DNA of 64,000 bases from Phenylobacterium conjunctum (GCF_042679085.1 NZ_JBHTLQ010000007.1:1-64000); one strand, 5' to 3'; shown: positions 1 through 8,917, counted from the first letter of the stretch. The notes: generated by a model from the letters alone, not told the origin. Numbers and translations: made by a program.

Positions 1-1764
1 TCTCTGCTGGGCGCCGCCGCGCGCCTGCCGAAGACCGGCGCCTCGGCCTCCAGCCTGTTCTCGGCCCTGACCGCCGCCCGCCGCGAGGGCCTCGGCCAGG
101 CCTCGATCCGCGCCCAGGGCGTGGAGCATCAGGCGACTGTCGCCGCCCTGGGCGAGCGTCGCTATCTCGTGCGTCTGGCCGGTCCGCCGGCCGACCAGCT
201 GGCCTTGTCGCGCGCCGCCGCCGAGGTGCTGACCGCCTTCACCAGCGCCAAGCCGCCGCCGCCCAAGGTGCTGGACGCCTTCGCCGCCGCCTCGCCCTTC
301 GGCGCCGCCCTGCTGGACGGCGAAGACCCGTTCGAGGCCGTGGTCATCGAGGCCAACCCGACCCTGGCGGCCACGCCGGGTTATGGCGGCCTGGGCTCGG
401 CCTTCGGCGGGCTGATCGAGCCGGCCTCCCGCGCCGACGCCGCCGCGCGGCTCAAGGACGAGGCCTTCGCGGGCCAGGCCCTGGAAGTGCGGCTGGCCTA
501 CGACCCCACCAAGATCGCCCACCTGTACCTGTCCCGCGGCGAGGGCCGCTGGGTGGCTTATCTGGTGGACGTCTCCGAGCAGAAGCAGATCGAACTGCAG
601 CTGGCCCAGAGCCAGAAGATGCAGGCCATCGGCCAGTTGGCCGGCGGCGTCGCCCACGACTTCAACAACCTGCTCACCGCCATCTTCATGCAGCTGGACG
701 TCCTGGCCCAGCGGCACCCGGTGGGCGATCCCTCCTATGAGGGGCTGAACGAGATCCGCCAGACCTCGACCCGCGCCGCCGACCTGGTGCGCAAGCTGCT
801 GGCCTTCTCGCGCAAGCAGACTGTCCAGCGTGAGATCCTGGACCTTGGCGAACTGATCAGCGAGTTCGAGGTGCTGCTGCGCCGCGTCCTGCACGAGGAC
901 GTCTCGCTGGACACCGAATACGGCCGCAACCTGCCCCATGTCCGCGCCGACCGCGGCCAACTGGAGACGGCGGTCATGAACCTGGCGGTCAACGCCCGGG
1001 ACGCCGCGCGGTCCTTTGGCGGCTCCCGCGTGACGATCCGCACCGCGCGCCTGACCGAGGCCGAGGCGCACGCCCTGGGCTATCCGTCGGCGCGGGGCGA
1101 GCAGGCCCTGATCGAGGTGTCCGACGACGGCCCGGGCATCGCGCCCGAGGTGATGGACAAGATCTTCGATCCCTTCTTCACCACCAAGCCGGTGGGCGAG
1201 GGGACGGGCCTGGGTCTCGCCACCGTCTATGGCATCGTCAAGCAGTCCGACGGCTGGATTTCGGTCTCGTCCAAGCCGGGTGAGGGCGCGGCTTTCCGCA
1301 TCTTCCTGCCGGTGCACGTGCCTGTGGCCCAGGCCGATGTCGCCCCGGCCCCCGCCAAACCCGCCCGGCCCCAGGCCCGCGACCTGTCCGGCGCCGGCCG
1401 CATCCTGTTCGTCGAGGACGAGGACGCGGTGCGCGGCGTCGCCGCCAAGCTGCTGCGCGCCCGCGGCTATGAGGTGATCGAGGCGGCCTCCGGCGAAGAG
1501 GCCCTGGAACTGGCCGAGGAACATGCCGGCTCCATCGACCTGATGATCTCCGACGTGGTCATGCCCGGCATGCAGGGGCCGGACCTGCTGAAAGCCGCCC
1601 GCATCTATCTGGGTGAGGCGCCGGTGATGTTCATCTCCGGCTACGCCGAGGCCGAGTTCTCCAACCTGCTCGAGGGCGAGACCAACATCTCCTTCCTGCC
1701 CAAGCCGATCGACATCAAGACGCTGGCGGAGCGAGTGAAGCAGGAGCTGCAGAAGGCCGCGTGA
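1..1764 (+). CDS. cckA: Hybrid sensor histidine kinase CckA, 5' truncated
   Basis: The reading frame is already open at base 1, so the N-terminal part (membrane segments and first PAS domain in the family) lies outside the window. What remains is a PAS-like stretch, then the HisKA dimerisation helix with phospho-acceptor His219 (window numbering, in GGVAHDFNN), a HATPase domain with N-box NLAVNARD and G-boxes SDDGPGI and GEGTGLGL, and a C-terminal receiver whose phospho-acceptor is Asp518 in ISDVVMPG. The run QSQKMQAIGQLAGGVAHDF and the receiver fusion are what I know from Caulobacter CckA, the bifunctional kinase/phosphatase that feeds ChpT and then CtrA/CpdR and controls the cell cycle at the pole. 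CckA of Caulobacter is about 690 residues, so roughly 100 residues are missing here. No operon partner is seen upstream. Confidence 0.92.
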   Translation, partial: SLLGAAARLPKTGASASSLFSALTAARREGLGQASIRAQGVEHQATVAALGERRYLVRLAGPPADQLALSRAAAEVLTAFTSAKPPPPKVLDAFAAASPFGAALLDGEDPFEAVVIEANPTLAATPGYGGLGSAFGGLIEPASRADAAARLKDEAFAGQALEVRLAYDPTKIAHLYLSRGEGRWVAYLVDVSEQKQIELQLAQSQKMQAIGQLAGGVAHDFNNLLTAIFMQLDVLAQRHPVGDPSYEGLNEIRQTSTRAADLVRKLLAFSRKQTVQREILDLGELISEFEVLLRRVLHEDVSLDTEYGRNLPHVRADRGQLETAVMNLAVNARDAARSFGGSRVTIRTARLTEAEAHALGYPSARGEQALIEVSDDGPGIAPEVMDKIFDPFFTTKPVGEGTGLGLATVYGIVKQSDGWISVSSKPGEGAAFRIFLPVHVPVAQADVAPAPAKPARPQARDLSGAGRILFVEDEDAVRGVAAKLLRARGYEVIEAASGEEALELAEEHAGSIDLMISDVVMPGMQGPDLLKAARIYLGEAPVMFISGYAEAEFSNLLEGETNISFLPKPIDIKTLAERVKQELQKAA

Positions 1765-1814
1765 ACAACCCCATAGTGGGTGTGCTCATTTCGGGTAGTA
1801 ATCTGCGGAGAGGG

Positions 1815-1884
1815 GATTCCCCCTTGTGAATCATGGGTTAACCTCTGCAGTGGAAGATCAGTCGCAGGTAGCCCGGATCGATTC
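1815..1884. promoter_or_regulatory. Cluster of three GANTC sites with a TTAACC half-site
   Basis: GATTC at 1815-1819, GAATC at 1828-1832 and GATTC at 1880-1884 flank TTAACC at 1838-1843, between cckA and the small gene at 1929. GANTC is the CcrM methylation site of Caulobacterales and TTAA is half of a CtrA box; a full TTAA-N7-TTAA is not present. A cell-cycle-regulated promoter is inference. Confidence 0.35.
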
Positions 1885-1928
1885 GGTCCTCTTCTGGCCG
1901 ATCGAGCCGCAGTGCTCCGGAGAACGGC

Positions 1929-2108
1929 ATGAAGACTATTGATCAACAGCTGACCGAGGCGAAATCTCCGCCCGCCGATCCTGTTCGCAAGATCACCAAG
2001 ATCACCTCCGAGCGGATCACCTCCGTCGTCATGGACGCCTATGAGCAGCCCAGGGATACATGGCGCCGCGCCATGGCCGGCCTGATCCGCAACGAAGGCG
2101 TTTCTTAA
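1929..2108 (+). CDS. Small hypothetical protein (59 aa)
   Basis: This short frame starts at an ATG preceded by a CCGGAGAA Shine-Dalgarno-like stretch and ends with TAA. It encodes a 59-residue soluble, mixed-charge peptide beginning MKTIDQQLTEAK and ending GLIRNEGVS, with no membrane segment or signal peptide. The codon third positions are mostly G or C, as in neighbouring genes, which argues for real coding. It lies 164 bases after cckA and 174 bases before the helicase gene, in a leader rich in GANTC sites. I do not recognise a family. It could be a small regulator or stress protein, but nothing in the sequence proves a role. Confidence 0.55.
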   Translation: MKTIDQQLTEAKSPPADPVRKITKITSERITSVVMDAYEQPRDTWRRAMAGLIRNEGVS

Positions 2109-2282
2109 GGCCAGGAGCTGGGACGGCGCACCCTTTGGCCCCCGATCCGTTCGCGCGCGCGGCGTCGACGATCGTGGCGGGTCTTTGCGACGCCTGAGAT
2201 TGAGCTTGCTCCCGCGCCCGCAAAGGCCCATTAGGCTCGGCCCCGCGCTTTTCTGTGTGTGTCGCGGGCGCAAGGACCTTTC

Positions 2283-4169
2283 ATGCCATTCCCCGCTACC
2301 CATCCCGCCCTCGAGCGTGCGCTCGCCCTGCAAGGCTATGCGGAGCCCACGCCCGTCCAGGCCGCCGTCCTGGCCGCTGACGCCGCCGGCCGCGACCTGC
2401 TGGTCTCGGCCCAGACCGGCTCCGGCAAGACCGTCGCCTTCGGCCTGGCCGCCGGCCCCACCCTGCTTGAGGATCGCGACACGCTGGGCAAGCCCGGCGC
2501 GCCGCTGGCCCTGGTCATTGCGCCCACCCGGGAGCTGGCCCTGCAGGTCAACGCCGAGCTGACCTGGCTCTACAAGGAGGCCGGCGCCGTCGTCGCCTCC
2601 TGTGTGGGCGGCATGGATCCCCGTCGGGAGCAGCGCAGCCTGGCCGCCGGCTGCCACATCGTGGTGGGCACGCCCGGCCGCCTGAAGGACCACCTGGAGC
2701 GCGGCAACCTCGATCCCTCGGCCCTGCGCGTCGTTGTGCTCGACGAGGCCGACGAGATGCTCGACATGGGCTTCCGCGAGGACCTGGAGGAGATCCTGGA
2801 CTCCGCGCCGGAAGGCCGCCGGACCCTGCTGTTCTCAGCCACCATCGCCCGCGACATCGCCACCCTGGCCCGCCGCTACCAGCGCGACGCCCTGCGGATC
2901 GACACCATCCAGCGCAATGAGCCGCACGGGGATATCGAGTACCGCGCCATGCGCGTGGCCCCGAACGAGATCGAGCACGCCGTGGTCAATGTGCTGCGGT
3001 TCTTTGAATCGCCGGGCGCCCTGGTGTTCTGCAACACCCGTGACGGCGTGCGGCACATGCATGCGGCCCTGCGCGAGCGCGGCTTCTCGGTCGTCGGCCT
3101 TTCGGGTGAACTGGGCCAGCGCGAGCGCACCGATGCGCTGCAGGCCCTGCGCGACGGCCACGCCCGGGTCTGCGTCGCCACCGACGTCGCCGCCCGCGGC
3201 CTCGACCTGCCGGACCTGGGCCTCGTTATCCACGCCGATCTGCCGGTGAACAAGGCGGGCCTGCTGCACCGTTCGGGCCGGACCGGCCGGGCCGGGCGCA
3301 AGGGCGTCTCGGTGCTGATCGTTCCCTACACCCGCCGCCGCAAGGCCGAGTCCCTGCTGGACGCCGCCCATATCGAGGCTGAGTGGGGCCCGGCGCCCAG
3401 CGCCGACTCCATCCGCGCCAAGGACCAGGTGCGGCTGCTGGAAGATCCGATCCTGGCGGAGGCGCCGGCCGAGGAAGACCTGGCCCTGGCGGCCAAGGTG
3501 CTGGAGAGCCGCAGCGCCGAGGCGGTGGCCGCGGCCCTGATCCGGCTCTATCGCGCCCGACTGCCGTCGCCGGAGGACCTGTTCGACGATCCGCGGGATA
3601 GCGGCCATCCCGGCCGTAGCGACCGTCCGGCTCGTGGCGAGCGCCCCGAGCGCGGGGATCGCTTTGAGCGGTCGGAACCCGTCGGGCGTCCGGCGCGCCT
3701 GGCGCCCGAGGACGTCAACTGGTTCCGGGTTACGGTCGGCCGTCGCAACAACGCCGATCCCAAATGGCTGATCCCGCTGATCTGCCGGCTGGGCCACGTG
3801 ACCAAGCCGGACATCGGCTCGATCCGCATCTTCGACAACGAGACCAAGTTCGAGATCGCCCGCACGGTGGAGGCCAAGTTCCTGGCCGCCATCGCCGCGA
3901 CCGCCGACGAGGACATCCGCATCGAGCCCTCGTCGCCTCCCGGCGCGCGGGCCGAGGGCGGTGAGCGTCCGGCTTTCAAGAAGCCGTTCAAGAAGCGCGA
4001 TGGCGAGGCCGGCGGCGAAGATCGCCCGAAGAAGCCTTTCCGCAAGGGCCCGCCGCCGCACAAGGCTGACGGCAAGCCCGCGGGCAAGCCGGCTGGAAAG
4101 CCGTTCGGCAAGCCCGCTGGGAAGGGGGGCGGCAAGCCCTTCAAGGGCCCGCCGCGCAAGCGAGACTAG
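2283..4169 (+). CDS. DEAD-box ATP-dependent RNA helicase with DbpA-type RNA-binding domain
   Basis: A 628-residue cytoplasmic helicase expected to remodel RNA or ribosome-assembly intermediates. Visible motifs in order: Q motif (GYAEPTPVQ), Walker A AQTGSGKT (about residues 43-50), PTRELA, TPGR, DEAD (154-157), SAT and HRSGRTGRAG (from about 329). These make two complete RecA-like lobes. Residues about 476-545 resemble the DbpA RNA-binding domain (VNWFRVTVGRRNNADPKW), and the last 80 residues are a Lys/Gly/Pro-rich basic tail with repeated GKP units. I chose the ATG at 2283, which has AAGGA just upstream, over a GTG 24 bases earlier. The tail is typical of GC-rich alphaproteobacterial homologues. 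Exact subfamily (DbpA, DeaD or RhlE) cannot be settled by eye. Confidence 0.9.
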   Translation: MPFPATHPALERALALQGYAEPTPVQAAVLAADAAGRDLLVSAQTGSGKTVAFGLAAGPTLLEDRDTLGKPGAPLALVIAPTRELALQVNAELTWLYKEAGAVVASCVGGMDPRREQRSLAAGCHIVVGTPGRLKDHLERGNLDPSALRVVVLDEADEMLDMGFREDLEEILDSAPEGRRTLLFSATIARDIATLARRYQRDALRIDTIQRNEPHGDIEYRAMRVAPNEIEHAVVNVLRFFESPGALVFCNTRDGVRHMHAALRERGFSVVGLSGELGQRERTDALQALRDGHARVCVATDVAARGLDLPDLGLVIHADLPVNKAGLLHRSGRTGRAGRKGVSVLIVPYTRRRKAESLLDAAHIEAEWGPAPSADSIRAKDQVRLLEDPILAEAPAEEDLALAAKVLESRSAEAVAAALIRLYRARLPSPEDLFDDPRDSGHPGRSDRPARGERPERGDRFERSEPVGRPARLAPEDVNWFRVTVGRRNNADPKWLIPLICRLGHVTKPDIGSIRIFDNETKFEIARTVEAKFLAAIAATADEDIRIEPSSPPGARAEGGERPAFKKPFKKRDGEAGGEDRPKKPFRKGPPPHKADGKPAGKPAGKPFGKPAGKGGGKPFKGPPRKRD

Positions 4170-4266
4170 TCCGGAAGGACGAGTGACGGGCCGCGGTTGG
4201 GTTGGCCGGGTCCAGCTTTATCCGTCTCCCACAAGGGAAACGTTGTGAAGTGTTTCTCCTCCAGAG

Positions 4267-4393
4267 CGTCATGGCCGGGCTTGTCCCGGCCACCTATACG
4301 CGCCTGAGGTTCAGGTCTGGGCGCCGCGGCGCCGCCTCACCCTATCCGCTGCCACGGAGTTCATGGGTGGCCGGGACAAGCCCGGCCATGACG
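4267..4393. repeat. Intergenic inverted repeat (28-bp perfect arms)
   Basis: Arms at 4267-4294 and 4366-4393 are exact reverse complements (28/28) and enclose 71 bases. Each arm is itself nearly palindromic around GGCCGGGCTTGTCCCGGCC. Similar copies of CTCCCACAAG lie outside at about 4226 and 4427. The 306-base gap between the helicase and the M20 peptidase genes holds this element and no gene. It looks like a REP- or MITE-like intergenic repeat and may also stop convergent transcription. Confidence 0.7.
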
Positions 4394-4475
4394 GCGCCTC
4401 TTGGGGCCCGCTGAATTTCGCAGCGCTCCCACAAGAGGAGAATGACCCTCCGGGGACGACCTAGTCAGTGGGGCC

Positions 4476-5762
4476 CTAGTCGACCCCTGCCACGCCCAGC
4501 AGGGCGGCCAGGCCGACCTGCATGCCCTTCACGCTCGCTTCCTTCTCGACGTCGATCCATTCGTCGAGGGCGTGCGCCCGGCCGGCCGTACCGCCGGAGC
4601 CGATGGTCACGGCCGGAATGCCCAGGCTCATGGGCACGTTGGAGTCGGTGGACGAGGCCTCATGCCCGGGCGTGAAGCCGATGGCGCTGATCGCCGCCTG
4701 GGTGACGCGCACGATGTCGCTCTTCGGGTCGGTGGCGCCGGCCGGGCGTTCGCCGATCACCTTGGCGTCGTAGCTGACCTTGCCGAAGCGGGTGTTGCGG
4801 GCGGCGTTCTCGCCGGCCACGGCGGCGTCCAGGATGCTCACCAGCTTCTGGTCCAGCTTGGCCAGTTCGGCGGCGCTCTCGGAGCGCATGTCGAACTCCA
4901 TATAGACCTCGTTGGGGATGGAGTTCACCGAGGTGCCACCGCCCGTCACGCTGGCCGAATAGGTGGTCTTGGGATCCGCCGGCGTCTGGATCGCGTAGAG
5001 ATCGACCACCGACTTGGCCATGGCGGCCATGGGGTTCACGATCCCGAAGGCGCCATAGCTGTGGCCGCCCGGGCCCTTGAAAGTGACGCGATAGCGCTTG
5101 GAGCCGACGCCGCGGTCCACGACCCGACTGGGGTCGGTGCCATCCATGGAGAAGAAAGCGCTGATCCGGCCCTTGTAGGGGCCCTTGTTGAACAGGAACC
5201 GGGTGCCGCGCAGGTCACCGGGGCCTTCTTCGCCGACATTGGCGACGAACAGGATGTCGGCCTTGGTCTTGATCTTGGCGGCGTCGAGGGCGCGCATATA
5301 GGCGAGCACCACGGCCAGCGAGCGGGTGTCGTCGCCGATGCCCGGCGCCATCAACTTGGTCCCCTCGCGGCGGACCTTCACATTCGTGCCCTCCGGAAAC
5401 ACCGTGTCCTGGTGGGCGGCGAGCACGACATAGGGACCCTTGCCCTTGGTCTTGGTGCCGGGGCGCACGCCGGTGACATTGCCCTCGGCGTCCATCTGCA
5501 CGTCGCTCAGGCCCGCAGCCTTCCACATCTCCAGCAGGGCCTTGCCGCGCTCGGCCTCCTTGAACGGCGGAGCCGGGATCTCGGTCAGGGTGATGATATC
5601 GGCGACCGTGCGGTCGTGCTGGTCGGCGAGGGTTTTGGCCGCCGTCTTGAAGGCGGGGCTGGCCACCAGCTTGGCGACAGCGGCGTCCGGCCCAGCGGCC
5701 TGGGCGGAGAGCGGGGCGGCGCTCAGGGTGGCGAACAGCAGAGCGTAGGCGATCGGGCGCAT
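4476..5762 (-). CDS. Secreted M20-family metallopeptidase
   Basis: A 428-residue zinc peptidase or amidohydrolase of the M20 (PepT/ArgE/CPG2) family. An N-terminal signal peptide of about 22 residues ends in SAQA-AG, so export to the periplasm is expected. The metal-binding pattern is visible: His117 and Asp119 in LAAHQDTVF, GIGDDTRS with the bridging Asp, then GEEGPGD with the catalytic Glu. The dimerisation (lid) domain follows with KGPGGHSYG. The length is normal for the family. The gene runs alone and converges with the helicase gene across the inverted repeat at 4267-4393. The substrate is unknown; a di- or tripeptidase or carboxypeptidase role is inferred from family membership only. 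Confidence 0.88.
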   Translation of the reverse strand: MRPIAYALLFATLSAAPLSAQAAGPDAAVAKLVASPAFKTAAKTLADQHDRTVADIITLTEIPAPPFKEAERGKALLEMWKAAGLSDVQMDAEGNVTGVRPGTKTKGKGPYVVLAAHQDTVFPEGTNVKVRREGTKLMAPGIGDDTRSLAVVLAYMRALDAAKIKTKADILFVANVGEEGPGDLRGTRFLFNKGPYKGRISAFFSMDGTDPSRVVDRGVGSKRYRVTFKGPGGHSYGAFGIVNPMAAMAKSVVDLYAIQTPADPKTTYSASVTGGGTSVNSIPNEVYMEFDMRSESAAELAKLDQKLVSILDAAVAGENAARNTRFGKVSYDAKVIGERPAGATDPKSDIVRVTQAAISAIGFTPGHEASSTDSNVPMSLGIPAVTIGSGGTAGRAHALDEWIDVEKEASVKGMQVGLAALLGVAGVD

Positions 5763-5945
5763 GGAGACTCCGTGGAACTGACCCTTCGCTCATAGCCCAA
5801 AGGACGCGCGGCGACCAATTGTCTCAGAGTGACCCATTTCGGGCGAGGGCCGCCTCGCCGCCCCCGGGGTGAACCCGAAATTTACAAAGCTACGGCTAAG
5901 CCTGGAAAGCAGCGCGAGCCCACGTCCGCGCGTCCGGACCAGGCG

Positions 5946-6539
5946 ATGCAGACCTCCACAAAGATCAATCTCGAGAAGGCGACCGCCCTCGTGATCGATG
6001 ACAACCAGCAGGCGCTAGACCTGCTGTGCGGGGTTCTGGCCAGTTTCGGCCTGCGCGAGCAGGTGCGCTGCAACAGCGCCCTTGAGGCCAAGGAGATCTG
6101 CAAGCGGCAGACCTTCGACCTGATCCTCACCGACGGCGCCATGCCGGAGATGGACGGCTACGAATTCGTCCATTGGCTGCGCCGCGAGGGCGGCGACCAG
6201 GGCCGCCTGACCCCGGCCATCGTGATCACCGCGCACACCCGCAAGTCTCACGTGATGAAGGCGAGGGACTGCGGCGCGAACTTCATCATCGCCAAGCCGA
6301 TCACCCCGACCATCATCCTGCAGCGCATCCTGTGGGTGGCCCAGGCCAGCCGGATGTTCATCGAGGCCGACACCTTCATCGGCCCGGATCGGCGCTTCAA
6401 ACAGCTGGGTCCGCCGGCGGAGTTCCCGGACGGCCGGCGTAAGGACGACAAGCCCATCGAGCTCGGGGCGGCTCAGGAGCCGAACATGAGCCAGGAAGAG
6501 CTCGACAACATGATCAAGGCACAAAAGGCCGCGCTATGA
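5946..6539 (+). CDS. Single-domain response regulator (CheY-like) with C-terminal extension
   Basis: A 197-residue protein with an N-terminal receiver domain: acidic pocket VIDDN, phospho-acceptor Asp in LILTDGAMPEMDG, conserved Thr in VITAHT and Lys in IIAKPITP. About 60 residues follow the receiver without a DNA-binding domain. They include FIGPDRR and an acidic tail, so the output is probably protein-protein contact. I start at ATG 5946 because the upstream in-frame stretch is Pro/Arg-rich and does not look coding. The stop overlaps the next gene by ATGA (6536-6539), implying translational coupling. That partner is CheE-like, which suggests a CheY-type role in motility or chemotaxis signalling. 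Confidence 0.85.
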   Translation: MQTSTKINLEKATALVIDDNQQALDLLCGVLASFGLREQVRCNSALEAKEICKRQTFDLILTDGAMPEMDGYEFVHWLRREGGDQGRLTPAIVITAHTRKSHVMKARDCGANFIIAKPITPTIILQRILWVAQASRMFIEADTFIGPDRRFKQLGPPAEFPDGRRKDDKPIELGAAQEPNMSQEELDNMIKAQKAAL

Positions 6540-7042
6540 GCGTCGTGAAGAAATACCATGTGAAGCCCCGGCTCGCGACGCTGATCAAGCAGTCGGGCGG
6601 CATGTATGTCGGCGAGGCGTTGAAGCGCGGCCAGGCGGTGATCGAGGAGCATCTCGAGGACTGCCTGAGCGAGATCGACCTCGCCATGGCCGCCATGGAG
6701 GCGCTCGCCGCCAAGGCCGACTACGACATCGAGGAGATGTACACCGCCTCGACCCGCGTCATCGCGGCTTGCGCGGTGCTGTCGGACGAGAGCCTGGCCC
6801 AGGCGGCCCGCTCCCTGTGCGACCTGATCGACCGGGCCAGCGAGACCGGCAAGATCAACCCCATGAGCGTCCAGGTGCACCTGGCCTCGATGAAGCTGCT
6901 GCACCGCTCCGAGGCGGGGCCGGACGAACGGGCCCAGATCATCAAGGGCCTGGCTCTGGTGGTCGAGAAGCAGGAGCGGCAGGCCCAGGCGCAAGCCGAG
7001 GCCGCCGCCGCCAAGGCCGCTGCCGAAGCGGCCAAGGGGTAG
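6536..7042 (+). CDS. CheE-like helical protein
   Basis: A 168-residue all-helical protein starting MSVVKKYHVKPRLATL and ending in an Ala/Glu/Lys/Gln-rich helix (residues about 140-168). The central pattern, an SLCDLIDR block followed by a VQVHLASMKLLH block, matches my memory of the CheE-like proteins found beside CheY genes in alphaproteobacterial chemotaxis loci. Its start overlaps the stop of the response regulator, so the two are made together and probably act as a pair. There is no signal peptide or membrane segment. The biochemical function of CheE-like proteins is not established to my knowledge, so the family call is moderate and a role here is inference. Confidence 0.55.
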   Translation: MSVVKKYHVKPRLATLIKQSGGMYVGEALKRGQAVIEEHLEDCLSEIDLAMAAMEALAAKADYDIEEMYTASTRVIAACAVLSDESLAQAARSLCDLIDRASETGKINPMSVQVHLASMKLLHRSEAGPDERAQIIKGLALVVEKQERQAQAQAEAAAAKAAAEAAKG

Positions 7043-7076
7043 TCCCCGGCCTCAACTGTAATCCGGCTGGATGAGT

Positions 7077-7242
7077 TTCCTTCTCCCCTTGCGGGAGAAG
7101 GTGTCGGGCGAGCAGCCCGACGGATGAGGGGTCGCACACCCCCGTTCGCAATTGTAACTAAGGGCCTTCCCGGAGAGGTCTGAGAGACCCCTCATCCAAC
7201 CCTGCTCCGCAGGGCCACCTTCTCCCGCAAGGGGAGAAGGAA
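7077..7242. repeat. Composite intergenic inverted repeat (27-bp perfect arms plus inner arms)
   Basis: Outer arms 7077-7103 and 7216-7242 are exact reverse complements (27/27), each containing TTCTCCCCTTGCGGGAGAA, itself palindromic. A second inner pair, GGATGAGGGGTC near 7122 and GACCCCTCATCC near 7188, lies between them. It fills the gap between the CheE-like gene and the convergent acyl-CoA synthetase gene. It has the look of a mobile non-coding intergenic repeat and can fold into a long cruciform or hairpin. Confidence 0.75.
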
Positions 7243-7282
7243 GCTTCACACAGGGCTGGCGGGGATCAGTTGCGTGCGGACG

Positions 7283-8917
7283 CTAGGCCTGTAGCCCCAG
7301 CGCCGCGAGCGCCCGGGCCTTCACGGCCTTGTAGTCGACCTTGCCGTTGGGGGCGCGGCCGATGCTGTCGACCACGACCAGCTCACGCGGGGCCTTGTAG
7401 TGGGCCAGTTGCGCCCGAACGTGATCCGACATCTCGGCCAGGGACAGCTCGGCTGAGCCGTCGGGCTCCACCACCGCGCAGATGCGCTCGCCGAAGCGGG
7501 GATCGGGGACGCCCACCACCACCGCGTCGCGGACCCGGGCATGGGTCTTCAGGGCTTCCTCGACCTCTTCGGGGAAGACTTTCTCGCCGCCGGTGTTGAT
7601 GCACTGGGAGCCGCGGCCCAGCAGCTTCAGGGTCCCGTCGGTGTTGACCTCGGCGAAGTCGCCGGGCACCGACCAGCGCACGCCTTCCATGATCTTGAAG
7701 GTCTTGGCGCTCTTCTCCTCGTCCTTGTAGTAGCCCATCGGAAGGAACCCCGAGACGGCGACCAGGCCTCGCTCGCCGGAGCCGGGTTCGACCCGGCGGC
7801 CGTCCTCGGTGAACACCGCGGTGTTCGGCCCCAGCATGAAGGCCGCGGTCTGGGCTTCCGCCCCCGCCGCCGAGGCCGAGGCGCCCAGGCCCACGGCTTC
7901 CGAGGAGCCGAAGCTGTCAGCGATCATGGCGCCGGGGATGTGGCCCAGCAGGCCGCGCTTGTTCTCCTGGCTCCACATGGAGCCGGACGAGCTCATCGAG
8001 CGCACGCTCGACAGGTCCCAGCGGCCCGGATTGGCGTCCAGGGCCTCCAGCATCGGGGTGGAGAAGGCCAGGCCGACGATGACGATGTTGGTGGCCTTCA
8101 ACCGCTCGACCTCGTTCCACAGCTCGATAGCGTCGAACTTGCGCGAGGGCAGGGTGCAGACCGTGCCGCCGCCGTTCAGGGAGATGAAGGCGGAGAACTG
8201 GCCGGTGCCGTGCATCAGCGGCGCGCAGGTGATCATCATGGCGCGCAGGTGGTCAGGCCCCTGGATGCGCTCGACGAGCTCGGCGATGGAGGTCGCGGGC
8301 GGGATGCCCAGGGCCGCGTTGCCGCCGGCGCCCAGGACGTTGAACAGGTCGTCCTGTCGCCACATCACGCCTTTGGGCATGCCGGTGGTGCCGCCGGTGT
8401 AGAGCAGCAGCATGTCGTCCGGCGAGCGGCCCCAGGGCGCCTTGACCGGGCGCTGGGCCGGAACCTTGGCGACGATGGCGTCATAGTCCTGCGCCCAGGC
8501 CGGGACCGGATGGCCGGGTTCGGCCACGGCGATCCACAGCTTGACCTTGGGCAGGCGGGTCTTGATCGCCTCGATGGTGGCGCTGAAGCCGGCGTGGAAG
8601 ACCACGACCTCGGCGTCGGCGTTGTCGAAGAGATAGACCAGCTCCTCGCCGCCATAGCGGTAGTTGGTGTTGATCGGATCCAGGCCCGCCTTGAAGGCCG
8701 CGTAATAGGCCTCCAGGTATTCCGGCCCGTTGTAGAGATAGGCGGCGAGCTTGGCGTCGCCGCCGACGCCAGAGGCGATCAGGTGGGCGGCCAGGGCGTC
8801 GGCCCGGGCGTCGAACTGCCCCCAGCTGATCACCCGCTCGCCCTGGATCAGGGCTGGATGGTCCGGCTGCATGCCGGCGATGGCTTCCCAGACGTCAGCG
8901 ATGGTCCATGCGCTCAC
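7283..8917 (-). CDS. Acyl-CoA synthetase (AMP-forming, FadD/ANL superfamily)
   Basis: A 544-residue enzyme that should activate a fatty or other carboxylic acid to its CoA thioester through an acyl-AMP intermediate. The adenylate-forming P-loop LLYTGGTTGMPKG, the motif ADSFGSSEA, the hinge region around LLGRGSQCINTGGEKVFPEEVE and the C-terminal catalytic Lys in RAPNGKVDYK are all visible. I choose the GTG at 8917 with GGGAGG eight bases upstream; this gives MSAWTIADVWEAI, the usual N-terminus length. Longer upstream frames lack coding character. A perfect palindrome sits just upstream (8932-8952), probably the operator. The fatty-acid desaturase gene follows upstream on the same strand, in keeping with a lipid role. 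Confidence 0.88.
   Translation of the reverse strand: MSAWTIADVWEAIAGMQPDHPALIQGERVISWGQFDARADALAAHLIASGVGGDAKLAAYLYNGPEYLEAYYAAFKAGLDPINTNYRYGGEELVYLFDNADAEVVVFHAGFSATIEAIKTRLPKVKLWIAVAEPGHPVPAWAQDYDAIVAKVPAQRPVKAPWGRSPDDMLLLYTGGTTGMPKGVMWRQDDLFNVLGAGGNAALGIPPATSIAELVERIQGPDHLRAMMITCAPLMHGTGQFSAFISLNGGGTVCTLPSRKFDAIELWNEVERLKATNIVIVGLAFSTPMLEALDANPGRWDLSSVRSMSSSGSMWSQENKRGLLGHIPGAMIADSFGSSEAVGLGASASAAGAEAQTAAFMLGPNTAVFTEDGRRVEPGSGERGLVAVSGFLPMGYYKDEEKSAKTFKIMEGVRWSVPGDFAEVNTDGTLKLLGRGSQCINTGGEKVFPEEVEEALKTHARVRDAVVVGVPDPRFGERICAVVEPDGSAELSLAEMSDHVRAQLAHYKAPRELVVVDSIGRAPNGKVDYKAVKARALAALGLQA

Noticed and set aside
1838..1843. A CtrA binding site upstream of the small gene
   Set aside because: Only one TTAA half is present; the second half at N7 is missing, so it is kept only as part of the GANTC cluster.
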